The notes beneath the pieces are model-generated. The model had not been told where the DNA came from. It did no database searches and saw only the letters and a program-made list of their open reading frames with translations. DNA of 64,000 nucleotides from UBA6168 sp041752395 (GTDB taxonomy: Bacteria; Bacteroidota; Bacteroidia; Chitinophagales; Saprospiraceae), in contig JBGSWN010000040.1 in the NCBI GenBank assembly GCA_041752395.1, positions 6,423-70,422 on the forward strand, written 5' to 3'. Shown here in pieces: positions 33,010 to 41,776 of the stretch; position 1 is the first letter of the stretch, and each line of letters starts with the position of its first letter. Made by a program: the position numbers and the translations under genes.

Positions 33010-34509
33010 TTACTTCACCAGCCACATCACCCCATTGATGTCGTCGTCACCAAACTGCCTCGTCACAGCTTCGTCGTAGTTGGCCGTGTTCGTGTTGCGC
33101 TCAGAGGCTGGGTACTGGAAGCGCTTCGGGATGCGGTCGCCGTTGCCAGTGCCGGGGCCGATGTCGAACACCGGAACGCCCGTCCTGCGCTGGTTGTAAA
33201 AAGCTTCCCAACCGCTGTTTTGGAAAAAGGCGAGGTACTTCTGCGTCAGGATTTGCGCCAAGCCATCGGCGTTGTCGCCTGCGTAGTCCACGTCGGCTTG
33301 CGCCAAATAACCAGCCAGTGCAGTGGCATCAGTTATGCCATAGAAGTTCATGCTGGCCGTGATGCCCCGGTCGTACCATTCGCCAGCGTCGCCGCTCACC
33401 CAGCCACGGTTGATGGCCTCGGCGATGTTGAAGCAAAGCTCGGCGTAGCCGATTTGGATGCAAGGCTCTGGCCCGCCGAAGGTGGTGTAATAGCGGCTCT
33501 GGTTGATGGCGCTGTACTCGCCGTTGCCCATTTTGAAGGTCATGTCGTCGAGGCCCTCGCCAGCAGGAGCACCCACGTAGGCTTCAAAGTCGGTGGCAGC
33601 GTAGCCCTGTGCCAGCTTTGCCTCAGCAGGGTCGGCTACGATGAAAGTCCGCGGGTCCTTCAGGCTGACGAGCAAGCCAAGGTAGGTGTCGCTGTGGTTG
33701 TAACGGCCAGCATCGAAGCCACTGTTGCCCGGATTGGTCGGGTATGTGTTTGTTGAGCTGTTGTAAACATAGGCCATGTTGTCATCAAGGCTTTCCATCA
33801 CCGGGTACTTCGACGGGTTGTTCATCACTTCGGCAAAGCGGCTCTTCACGTTCAGGTCGCTGTCGTCGGCGTGCTTGCTGAGGTGGATGAGCACCCGCAG
33901 CTTGTAAGTGTTGATGACTTTTTGCCATTTCACGAGGTCGTTGCCGAGGTAGATGTCGCCTTGCAGCGAGTTGTCGTTCTTGCCGATAGCGGCGGCCATC
34001 AGGTCATTGGCCTCTTCCAGTAAATTGAGCGCAGCGACAAACACTTCTTTCTGCGAATCATAAACTGGCGTCGTGTTGTCCAAGCCTTGCAGGGCTTGTG
34101 AGAATGGCACATCCCCGAATTTCAACGACATGCGGATGGAGAAATATGCCTTGAAAAATTTGCCCAGCGCCGAGTAGGGGTTAGAGGTGCTGCCCGCCAG
34201 TTTCTCCGCTTCTGTTTCCATCAACTTCACGTTGTTGAGGGTATAAAAATCGAAGCCAGAAGTCGTCCAGTTGTACTCGTTGCTGCCGTAGTAGTTGTAG
34301 TTGCTAAGGTGGAACTGGCTGTACCGCATCACGATATTGTCGTTCCAGCAAGCCTCGTACATGTCGTTCAACACGCCCTGAAAAATCAGCGACGGTGGTG
34401 CCGATGCTGGCTGGTTGGGGTTGATTTGAAGGTCCTCGAAGGATTTTTCGCAAGCGCTCATTCCGAAAAGGAAGAGGGCGAGGATAGTTATATATTTAAG
34501 CGATTTCAT
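33010..34509 (-). CDS. SusD/RagB-like outer-membrane lipoprotein
   Basis: 499 residues with a lipobox (FLFGMSAC, Cys20). The SusD-like_2 body has SFEDLQINPNQPASAPPSLIFQGVL, FFKAYFSIRMSLKFGDVPFSQAL (TPR-type helices) and the C-terminal FQNSGWEAFYNQRRTGVP and RIPKRFQYPASERNTN. SusD proteins cap their SusC partner and capture an oligosaccharide or peptide. It follows SusC on the same strand, with an 18-bp hairpin between them, and ends at a terminator. The flanks encode no glycoside hydrolase, so the substrate cannot be read. Confidence 0.93.
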   Translation of the reverse strand: MKSLKYITILALFLFGMSACEKSFEDLQINPNQPASAPPSLIFQGVLNDMYEACWNDNIVMRYSQFHLSNYNYYGSNEYNWTTSGFDFYTLNNVKLMETEAEKLAGSTSNPYSALGKFFKAYFSIRMSLKFGDVPFSQALQGLDNTTPVYDSQKEVFVAALNLLEEANDLMAAAIGKNDNSLQGDIYLGNDLVKWQKVINTYKLRVLIHLSKHADDSDLNVKSRFAEVMNNPSKYPVMESLDDNMAYVYNSSTNTYPTNPGNSGFDAGRYNHSDTYLGLLVSLKDPRTFIVADPAEAKLAQGYAATDFEAYVGAPAGEGLDDMTFKMGNGEYSAINQSRYYTTFGGPEPCIQIGYAELCFNIAEAINRGWVSGDAGEWYDRGITASMNFYGITDATALAGYLAQADVDYAGDNADGLAQILTQKYLAFFQNSGWEAFYNQRRTGVPVFDIGPGTGNGDRIPKRFQYPASERNTNTANYDEAVTRQFGDDDINGVMWLVK

Positions 34510-34526
34510 TGATTGTTGATTTTTTA

Positions 34527-34571
34527 CCCCTGTCCGCAGCCCCTTTAGGTGTCAGGGGCTGCGGACAGGGG
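34527..34571. other. Perfect 18-bp stem-loop between susC and susD
   Basis: CCCCTGTCCGCAGCCCCT (34527-34544) and its exact complement (34554-34571) with a 9-nt loop. It lies in the 68-bp space between the SusC stop and the SusD start. On the minus strand the following bases are A-rich, so it is not a simple terminator; a 3' mRNA-stability or processing element is more likely. Confidence 0.85.
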
Positions 34572-34577
34572 TTTTAA

Positions 34578-37500
34578 TTAAAATGTAAAGTTCAAATTCA
34601 CCCCAAACCGCCGCAGTGTAGGCGACTGCAAATCAGAGTAGCCTTGTACTGAGTTCGGGCTGGTCGTACCCGTGAACTGCTCCACGTCCACGTTTTTCTC
34701 TTCGGCAAAATAGAGCAGGTTCCTGCCCACGAGGCTCACGCTGGCACCTTGGATGAGCCTACCCTTGAATTTTTCCTTCGGAAAATTGTAGGTGATGGTC
34801 ACCTCCCGCAGCTTGGCGAAAGTGCGGCTCATCAGGTTCGCCTCCTCGTTGGAATAGTAGCGGCTAATGTAGTCCTGTAGATAGGTGGTCGTCGTGTTTT
34901 TGGTGAACTCCATCTCTGCGTAGTTGGTGATATTGCCATCCACATCGTACTCCGGTGCTACGCCGTTGGCGATGACCACGCCCTCGGCTACCCAAGTCTT
35001 GTTGCCGAGGTAATCTTGGTAGCGGGCATCGCCCATGCCAAGGCCGTTTGCGTCCTTGATATTGTTCAGGACGGTCTCCTCGTGGCGGCCACCCCGGAAG
35101 GTTTGGCGCTGGATGTAGTTGACGATGTTGCCGCCCACTGCGCCGTCGAACTGGAATCCGAATCCGAAGTTCTTGTAGCTCAAGGTGTTGCGCACGCCCC
35201 AAGTCCAGTCGGGGTTGGTGTAGCCGAGGAAGCGGTTCACCGGGTTGCGGAACGGACGGCCACTACCATCAATGATGTTCTCGCCATTTGGCGATTTCAC
35301 GAACTCGCCAGCATAATAGGCATCAATACGGTCGCCCACTTCTAGGAACTGGCCGAGCTTGTCAACGCCGGGATAGATTTCATCCAACGTCTCCCGCCAA
35401 GTGCTCCAGTTGAAGTCCACTTGCCAGTTGAAGTCGGGCGTCTTCACCGGGCGGATGCCAAGCACCACTTCGTAGCCTTTTTTGCGGGTCTTGATGCCGT
35501 TTTCTACGGCTGCGCCGTAACCTGTGGACTCGGAGAGCGGCAGGTTGAACACGTTAGGGCCGTCGGTAGCATTGAAGTAGGTCAGGTCGAGTGCCACACG
35601 GTTGTTGAGGAATTTCATGTCAATACCCGTTTCAAAAGCCGTCGAAAACGAAGGCTCCAAGTTCGGGTTCACGATGGTGGTTGGTGAGTAGGCGCTCGGC
35701 TGGTTGTTGTAAGGGAAGCCGATGTTGTAGCCGCTGGAATTGACGTAGTTCGGGCCGTCGTATGGCGTGTAGTAGTCGTTACCGTAGTCAATCACGTCAC
35801 GACCAGCCACGAGATATGCCGCCGGGATGGTCGAGCGGGTAAGGCCAGAACCAACTTTTGCGAAGCTGCCCCGGAGTTTCAGGAAGGTGAAGAAATCGGG
35901 CAGTTTCACCATCTCCGAAACCTGAAGGCTCAAGCTGGCAGATGGGTAGAAATAGCTGTTGTTGCTGGCTGGCAGCGTGGAGTGCTTGTCCGTGCGGCCA
36001 GTCAATGACAGCGTGAGGAAGCGGTTGTAGGTGATGTCCACGAAGCTGTAAGCACTTAATACCCGCATGTCGGCGCCGTAGTTGAACACCTGGCGGGTGA
36101 ACAGTGAGTTGTTCAAGTTGTACCAGCCCGGCACGTTAAGGTAGTCGGTGGTGGCATAGCTGGAATTGTACTGGAACGAACGGATGTTGCCACCGATGGA
36201 AGCAGTCACGTCGAGCGATGGTGTTACGCTTTTGTCAAAAGTCAGCATCACGTCCGTGTTGTTCTCGAACAGGTTGCGGCGGTCTTCCCGGTAGTCGCCC
36301 TTAGCCTGCTCCCGACCGTAAGACGTTGCGGAGTATGGGAATTTTTCATTGCGGAAAATATCATACGTGGAAATCTGCGTGCGGCCCAGCAGCTTGAGGG
36401 CATCGCTGAAGCTGTAGGTCAGCGAGGCATAGCCGTAAATGTCCGTTTTTTGGTGGCCACGCAGCCATTCGTTGGCACTGAACCACGGGTTGTTGTAGCG
36501 GGTATAGTCGGCGTAAATCTGTTGGAGGCCCTCCTTGCCGGGCTGCCAGTAGTCCTTCATATCGTCCATGCTCCAGTCGGCACCGCCCCAGATGATGACG
36601 TTGTAAATCATGGAGTTTGGGCCGTAGGCCACGTCTGGGATGTTGTCGGTGAACTGGCGGTTGTAGTTCAGGCCGCTCTCGAAGCGCAGTTTTTTGTTGA
36701 AATTGTAACCAATGGCGGTGTTGAAATTGCCAGAGTTCAACTGCGTGTTCGGCACGATACCCTGCTGGTGCGTGTAGGTGCCGGAGATGCGGATGTCGTA
36801 GTCCTCGTTGCCAGCGCTCACGGCAAGGTTCGTCGTTTGCAGGATGCCGGGGCGCAGGAATTTTTCGAGGTTGTTCTTGCCCCGAGCTGTCCACGGTGTC
36901 GGTTTGATATTGCCCGTGAACGTAGCGCCGCTGGGGTATTCCGTCGTGTATTCTTGTCCTGGCGTATATTCGCCGTCGTACTGTGGGATGAGTTGGCCCT
37001 CGAATTTTGGCCCCCAAATATCATAGTCGGAATCGTAGAGGCCCCCGCCTTTTCCATCGGCAAACGCGTAGCGCCCGTGGTCGCCGGGGCCGTATTCGCT
37101 CTGCACTTTCGGGATGGTCAAAAAGCTGGCCTCCATCATGGTGGAGTTGTTGAATTCAACGGTGAAGCCCCGTTTGTCCTTCGTGCCCCTTTTCGTTGTG
37201 ATTTGGATAGCACCGTACTGCCCCCGGCTGCCATAAAGCGCCGAGGCGTTCGGGCCTTTCAGCACGGTAATCGTCTCGATGTCGTCCGGGTTGATGTTCC
37301 AAGAGTCCGACTGGATGGGCACACCGTCCACCACGTAGAGTGGTTTGTCGCCACGGAGCAGCACCGATGGGCCGCCCAGCAGTTCCGCCGAAGCGCCGAC
37401 GGTGAGGCCAGCCACCCGCCCAGTGAGCGAGTTGATAGGGTTTGGCTCCCGTGCCTTGATAAGGTCAGCGCCTTTTACATCCTGCACGGCATAACCTACC

Positions 37501-37886
37501 CGTGCTTTTTCCTTCGTAATGCCGAGGGCCGTGACGACGACCTCGCTCAGTTGCTGCGAGTTCTCCGCAAGCAGGATGTTCACGAAGTTTTGCTCCGCAA
37601 TGACGACCTCCTGCCCATCGTATCCGATGTAGGAAATCACCAGCGGGGCATTGGGGTCGGCCACCCGCAGCTCGAAGCTGCCGTCGCCCTCAGAAATTGT
37701 GCCTGTGGAGGTTCCCTTCACCATGACCGTAGCGCCCGCCACGGGTTCGTTGGTCTTGGCATCTTTCACGATACCCTTCACAGTTTTTTGTGCAAAAAGG
37801 CTGCTGGTGCAAGCGCCCACTGTCAGTAGGCATACAAATACCAACCTCCAGGCCCTTTGGCTCAGTGCAAGTCTTCTTCGTTTCAT
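34578..37886 (-). CDS. SusC/RagA-family TonB-linked outer-membrane protein
   Basis: 1,102 residues. The signal peptide ends SLFAQ. The N-terminal carboxypeptidase-like domain is TVKGIVKDAKTNEPVAGATV with the family-typical GTSTGTISEGDGSFELRV. The plug has SEVVVTALGITKEKARVGYA, NPINSLTGRVAGLTVGAS, YVVDGVPIQSDSWNINPDDI and ETITVLKGPNASALYGSRG. The last 700 residues form the 22-strand barrel with a C-terminal phenylalanine. It imports a macromolecular fragment with its SusD partner, powered by TonB. The upstream region at 37921-37973 holds two strong hairpins. Confidence 0.95.
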   Translation of the reverse strand: MKRRRLALSQRAWRLVFVCLLTVGACTSSLFAQKTVKGIVKDAKTNEPVAGATVMVKGTSTGTISEGDGSFELRVADPNAPLVISYIGYDGQEVVIAEQNFVNILLAENSQQLSEVVVTALGITKEKARVGYAVQDVKGADLIKAREPNPINSLTGRVAGLTVGASAELLGGPSVLLRGDKPLYVVDGVPIQSDSWNINPDDIETITVLKGPNASALYGSRGQYGAIQITTKRGTKDKRGFTVEFNNSTMMEASFLTIPKVQSEYGPGDHGRYAFADGKGGGLYDSDYDIWGPKFEGQLIPQYDGEYTPGQEYTTEYPSGATFTGNIKPTPWTARGKNNLEKFLRPGILQTTNLAVSAGNEDYDIRISGTYTHQQGIVPNTQLNSGNFNTAIGYNFNKKLRFESGLNYNRQFTDNIPDVAYGPNSMIYNVIIWGGADWSMDDMKDYWQPGKEGLQQIYADYTRYNNPWFSANEWLRGHQKTDIYGYASLTYSFSDALKLLGRTQISTYDIFRNEKFPYSATSYGREQAKGDYREDRRNLFENNTDVMLTFDKSVTPSLDVTASIGGNIRSFQYNSSYATTDYLNVPGWYNLNNSLFTRQVFNYGADMRVLSAYSFVDITYNRFLTLSLTGRTDKHSTLPASNNSYFYPSASLSLQVSEMVKLPDFFTFLKLRGSFAKVGSGLTRSTIPAAYLVAGRDVIDYGNDYYTPYDGPNYVNSSGYNIGFPYNNQPSAYSPTTIVNPNLEPSFSTAFETGIDMKFLNNRVALDLTYFNATDGPNVFNLPLSESTGYGAAVENGIKTRKKGYEVVLGIRPVKTPDFNWQVDFNWSTWRETLDEIYPGVDKLGQFLEVGDRIDAYYAGEFVKSPNGENIIDGSGRPFRNPVNRFLGYTNPDWTWGVRNTLSYKNFGFGFQFDGAVGGNIVNYIQRQTFRGGRHEETVLNNIKDANGLGMGDARYQDYLGNKTWVAEGVVIANGVAPEYDVDGNITNYAEMEFTKNTTTTYLQDYISRYYSNEEANLMSRTFAKLREVTITYNFPKEKFKGRLIQGASVSLVGRNLLYFAEEKNVDVEQFTGTTSPNSVQGYSDLQSPTLRRFGVNLNFTF

Positions 37887-38313
37887 AAATTTGTGAGTTT
37901 TAATTAAACAAATTGCTTTTAGCCGGGGCAGCTTGGGGCTGTTCCCGGCTTTTTTTGTCGGCGATTTTACCGACGGCGCAAATGTTGGACGGGAAAAATT
38001 GGCGGTGGTTATACTGGATTTAAGTCTTGGTGAAGTTTGTGTAAATGGGTTTCACGAAGCTGGGTTGGTAGATATATTTATTGTTAAAACAAAGTAAAAA
38101 ATCGTAAAAATCCCTTTAATCACTGCTCTTTTTGAGTTTTAACTATTAATGAATAGAACATATAGCACCATGATATTCCAATAAAAGAACAGCCATACCC
38201 CAATATCAGGATATGGCTGCACGAAACATAATTTACTCTCACTAATAAAATTGCTAAAGATGAAACTGGGCGCAAATTTCGCTGCCCAACATGAATTGTA
38301 GTTTAGCGAGAGA
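37887..38313. other. SusC upstream region with leader hairpins
   Basis: 427 bp without a gene. The part nearest susC has AGCCGGG (37921-37927) pairing CCCGGCT (37944-37950), then seven Ts, and a second small stem GTCGG/CCGAC (37957-37973). On plus this looks like an intrinsic terminator; on minus it would be in the susC 5' leader. Between 38190 and 38219 is a further hairpin (next entry). No clear -7 element was seen. Confidence 0.5.
38190..38219 (-). terminator. Hairpin after the H1-like gene
   Basis: CAGCCATA (38190-38197) pairs with TATGGCTG (38212-38219), followed on minus by TTCTTTTATT. It lies 95 bp after the stop of the H1-like gene and is a plausible terminator. Confidence 0.5.
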
Positions 38314-38655
38314 TTAAACCTTAGTCATTTTCTTGGCAGGTGCTTTTTTAGCCACTGCTGCCTTCGCTTTTGGCTTCACGGCAGTTGTTGGCTTTGCAAC
38401 TACTTTCACCTTTGCTTTTGCAGCGGGTTTAGGTTGCTCCTCGGCCTTTGCCTTTTCAGCTTTGTGCTTTTCAGGTTTTGCTTTCAACAATTTTTTCAGC
38501 TGTTTTTCAGCATCCTTCAGATTTGCTTTCAATGCCTTTTTCTCAGCATCCAGCAATTCCAGATTGGCCTCCGTCTCTGCAATGAACAGCCTGACGGCGG
38601 CCACTTCTGGGTTCTCTGCGGCTAGTTTCTTATCTTTTTTTTGATGTTTTCCCAT
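38314..38655 (-). CDS. Histone-H1-like lysine/alanine-rich protein
   Basis: 113 residues: an N-terminal coiled-coil of about 60 residues (FIAETEANLELLDAEKK, LKANLKDAEKQLKKLLK) and a C-terminal tail of AKPKA-type repeats (PAAKAKVKV, VKPKAKAAVAKKAPAKKMTKV). This resembles eukaryotic H1 tails and bacterial Hc1-like nucleoid proteins. Basic charge and low complexity fit DNA binding. I infer a nucleoid-associated role. The gene stands alone, with hairpin downstream. Confidence 0.75.
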   Translation of the reverse strand: MGKHQKKDKKLAAENPEVAAVRLFIAETEANLELLDAEKKALKANLKDAEKQLKKLLKAKPEKHKAEKAKAEEQPKPAAKAKVKVVAKPTTAVKPKAKAAVAKKAPAKKMTKV

Positions 38656-38767
38656 GATAGTTATAAAAGAATTTGATTAAAAATTAGCACAAAATTAACC
38701 CATAGTTTACATACCCAATGTTAAGTTTTCTATGGCTGTCATGGGTGGTGGTGTATTAGTTCGCCGA

Positions 38768-41578
38768 TTACTTCTTCTCACCCAATTTCGCATGAGCCGC
38801 CGCCAACCTTGCAATCGGCACCCTCGGCCCAGAGCAGGAGACGTAATCCAACCCAATCTTATGGCAGAAGGCAATGGAGGCCGGATGCCCGCCATGCTCG
38901 CCGCAGATGCCGATTTTCAGGTTTGGGCGCTGACGCCTTCCCCATTCGACAGCGATTTCCATCAAGCGACCAACACCCCGAGGATCAAGGACTTCGAACG
39001 GGTTTTCGTGAACAATGTCCAACTGCTGGTAGAGCGGCAAGAACTTGTTCTCGGCATCTTCCCGGCTGAAGGAGTAGGTAGCTTGGGTCAGGTCGTTTGT
39101 TCCGAAGGAGAAAAACTCGGCTACTTTGGCCAGCTCGTCGGCCCGCATGCAAGCCCGTACCACTTCTATCATGGAGCCGAACTTGAAGTGCAGCGGCGCT
39201 TTCAGTTTCGCTTCGATTTTTTCCCGAATTTCATCCACAAAAACCTTCACATGTTCCAGTTCCCGTGCGGTGCAAACCTGCGGCACCATGATTTCGGGGT
39301 AAACCTCCACACCCGCAGCCTGGCATTCTGCGGCTGCTTCGAGGATGGCCTGGATTTGCATTTTGTAAATCTCCGGGTAGGTCAGGCCGAGGCGCACGCC
39401 CCGGTGGCCGAGCATCGGATTCACCTCGTGCAGCTCCTTGATTTTGCGGAGCATCCGTTCTTTTTTCAGGACGGCTTTTGTCACCAAATCAGCACCGTTT
39501 TGGTTAAACGGCGAAGGGTAGTCGTGCTTTAGTTCCTCGTTGGCTTCGAGCAAGCGCAGGCTGCCGTAGAGGTTGTTGACGCCGTCAATGGTGGTTTTCA
39601 GGTGGTGCAAATGTTCGAGTTCGCCGACCAGTTCCTCCTCGCTTGGCAGGAACTCATGGATAGGCGGGTCGAGTAACCGGACCGTCACTGGGCGTGGTGA
39701 CATGGCCTTGAAAATTTCAACGAAGTCCTGACGCTGGATGGGCAGCAGCCGGTCGAGTGCGGCTTGGCGCTCCTCCGTGGTGTTCGCCAAAATCATGTCA
39801 ATCACGATAGGCAAACGCTCCACATCGTTGAACATCCGCTCGGTGCGGCAAAGCCCGATGCCCATTGCCCCAAACTCGACTGCTTTTTTGGCGGCGCTCG
39901 GCGTGTCGGCATTGGCGAAGACTTTGAGCTTCGCAACCTCGTCGGCCCAGCTGAGCAGGGTTTGGAGTTCTTTGGAGAAAACGGGTTCTACCGTCGGCAC
40001 TTCGCCTTGGTAAACCAAGCCCGTGCCGCCGTCAATGGTGATGTAATCGCCTTCGTGCAGCGTTTTTTCACCGATGACTGCTTGCCGCAGTTTCACGTCC
40101 ACCGAAATGCCCTCGGCACCTGCCACACAGGGTTTGCCCATGCCACGGGCGACCACGGCGGCGTGCGAGGTTTTACCACCCCGGCTCGTCAAGATGCCTT
40201 GCGAAGCAAAGAAACCGTGGATGTCCTCCGGCTTGGTTTCCTCTCGAACGAGGATGACTTTTTGTCCAGCCCGGCCCAGCGTTTCTGCCCGGTCGGCATC
40301 GAAAACGCAGTGGCCAGAAGCAGCGCCCGGCGATGCGGGCAAGCCTTGCGCCAGCGGCACGGCCTTGTGTTTTGGGTCGAGGCGGCGGAACAGCAACTGC
40401 TCCAATATCTCCGGCTGTATGCGCAGCAACGCTTCTTCTTTGCTGATGAGGCCAGCGTTGGCCATCTCGACGGAGGTGCGGACGAGGGCGACGGCGTTCA
40501 TCTTGCCGTTGCGGGTCTGGAGGCAGTACAGCACCTGTTTTTCAATGGTGTATTCAAAATCCTGTACCTCCCGGTAATGGGTTTCGAGCTTGTTGCGGAG
40601 GTCTTCGAGTTGTCGGTACATTTCGGGCATTTCCTTGGCCAGTTCTGCCACCGGTTTCGGGGTGCGGATGCCCGCCACCACGTCCTCTCCCTGTGCGTTG
40701 GTGAGGTACTCGCCGAACATCACGTTCTCGCCAGTGCCGGGGTCACGGGTGAAACCGACGCCCGTGGCGCTGTCCGTGCCCATGTTGCCGAAGACCATCG
40801 TGACGATGTTGACCGCCGTGCCGTTGGCCTTGTCGGGCGTGATTTTAAACTCCCTTCGGTAATCCACTGCCCGCTTGCCCATCCAGGAGTTGAACACAGC
40901 CTGGATGGAAATGCGGAGCTGTTCGTAAACGTCCTCTGGGAACGGCTTTCCGGTATGTTCTTGCACCACTTTGCGGAAGCGGTCGCTGATGTCTTTCAGG
41001 TCTTCTGCGCTCAAACCAACGTCCACTTTGACGCCTGCTCGGTGTTTTATTGCTTCGAAATGTTCGTCAAATTTCTTGTCAGGAACGCCGAGCGCTACCT
41101 TGCCAAACAACTGGATGAAGCGGCGGTAGGCATCGTAGCCGAAACGTTCGTTGCCCGTCTGTTTGATGAGGCCGGGGAGGGTCTGGGTGTTCAGGCCGAG
41201 GTTGAGGATGGTGTCCATCATGCCTGGCATGGACATCGCCGAGCCGCTGCGCACCGAAACCAGCAAGGGGTTCGACGGGTCGCCGAATCCCTTGCCGGTG
41301 GCAGTTTCGAGCCGCTTGATATGCTCGATGGCCTGCTCCATCAGCCCTTCTGGCAGTTCTTTGTTTGGGTTGGCGAGGTAGGCTAGGCATGCCTCGGTGC
41401 TGATGACGAATCCCGGCGGCACGTTGAGCCCGATTTGGGTCATTTCGCAAAGGTTGGCGCCTTTGCCGCCGAGCAGTTGCTTGTTTTTGCCGTCGCCTTC
41501 AGCGAAGGCCCAGACATATTTTCCAGTGGTTTTTGACTTGGTGGAGGAGGGTTCGTGAAAGGTGGCTTTATTAGTCAT
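38768..41578 (-). CDS. ppdK: Pyruvate, phosphate dikinase
   Basis: 936 residues from the ATG at 41578, where the family starts; the 41638 start would add 20 unrelated residues. Reversibly converts pyruvate, ATP and phosphate to PEP, AMP and pyrophosphate. The nucleotide-binding region has YVWAFAEGDGKNKQLLGGKGANLCEM and GSAMSMPGMMDTILNLGLN. The phospho-histidine motif is GGKTSHAAVVARGMGKPCVAG. The PEP-binding C-terminus has CGEHGGHPASIAFCHKIGL and DYVSCSGPRVPIARLAAA (catalytic Cys). All motifs look intact. A promoter of the Bacteroidota kind lies just upstream. Confidence 0.97.
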   Translation of the reverse strand: MTNKATFHEPSSTKSKTTGKYVWAFAEGDGKNKQLLGGKGANLCEMTQIGLNVPPGFVISTEACLAYLANPNKELPEGLMEQAIEHIKRLETATGKGFGDPSNPLLVSVRSGSAMSMPGMMDTILNLGLNTQTLPGLIKQTGNERFGYDAYRRFIQLFGKVALGVPDKKFDEHFEAIKHRAGVKVDVGLSAEDLKDISDRFRKVVQEHTGKPFPEDVYEQLRISIQAVFNSWMGKRAVDYRREFKITPDKANGTAVNIVTMVFGNMGTDSATGVGFTRDPGTGENVMFGEYLTNAQGEDVVAGIRTPKPVAELAKEMPEMYRQLEDLRNKLETHYREVQDFEYTIEKQVLYCLQTRNGKMNAVALVRTSVEMANAGLISKEEALLRIQPEILEQLLFRRLDPKHKAVPLAQGLPASPGAASGHCVFDADRAETLGRAGQKVILVREETKPEDIHGFFASQGILTSRGGKTSHAAVVARGMGKPCVAGAEGISVDVKLRQAVIGEKTLHEGDYITIDGGTGLVYQGEVPTVEPVFSKELQTLLSWADEVAKLKVFANADTPSAAKKAVEFGAMGIGLCRTERMFNDVERLPIVIDMILANTTEERQAALDRLLPIQRQDFVEIFKAMSPRPVTVRLLDPPIHEFLPSEEELVGELEHLHHLKTTIDGVNNLYGSLRLLEANEELKHDYPSPFNQNGADLVTKAVLKKERMLRKIKELHEVNPMLGHRGVRLGLTYPEIYKMQIQAILEAAAECQAAGVEVYPEIMVPQVCTARELEHVKVFVDEIREKIEAKLKAPLHFKFGSMIEVVRACMRADELAKVAEFFSFGTNDLTQATYSFSREDAENKFLPLYQQLDIVHENPFEVLDPRGVGRLMEIAVEWGRRQRPNLKIGICGEHGGHPASIAFCHKIGLDYVSCSGPRVPIARLAAAHAKLGEKK

Positions 41579-41594
41579 GATTAAATATTTTCGG

Positions 41595-41625
41595 CAAAGT
41601 TTGGGGTTGTTGCGGGGGTGGCAAA
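41595..41625 (-). promoter_or_regulatory. ppdK promoter
   Basis: On minus, TTTG (41622-41625) then 19 bp and AAACTTTG (41595-41602) match TTTG-N19-TAnnTTTG with one mismatch. It is 17 bp upstream of the chosen ATG at 41578 and supports that start over 41638. Confidence 0.65.
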
Positions 41626-41776
41626 TGACAATAGTCAATGGGGGTGGGGGATGAAAATCATCGGGGGCCTGAGTGCCACAACGTTAATTGGAGGTTGCCT
41701 GAAAATTAACTTCCCGTCCGTTAGTTTGGCCGACCACATTTTTCCTTTCTTTTGTGAAAACAAAAATTCGCAGCAT

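Noticed and set aside
36450..37829. 459-codon ORF on plus opposite susC
   Set aside because: Antisense shadow of the SusC frame; no domains, and the GC-rich coding strand keeps the reverse frame open.
39764..41386. 540-codon ORF on plus opposite ppdK
   Set aside because: It is the antisense shadow of ppdK; the ppdK frame carries all the catalytic motifs.
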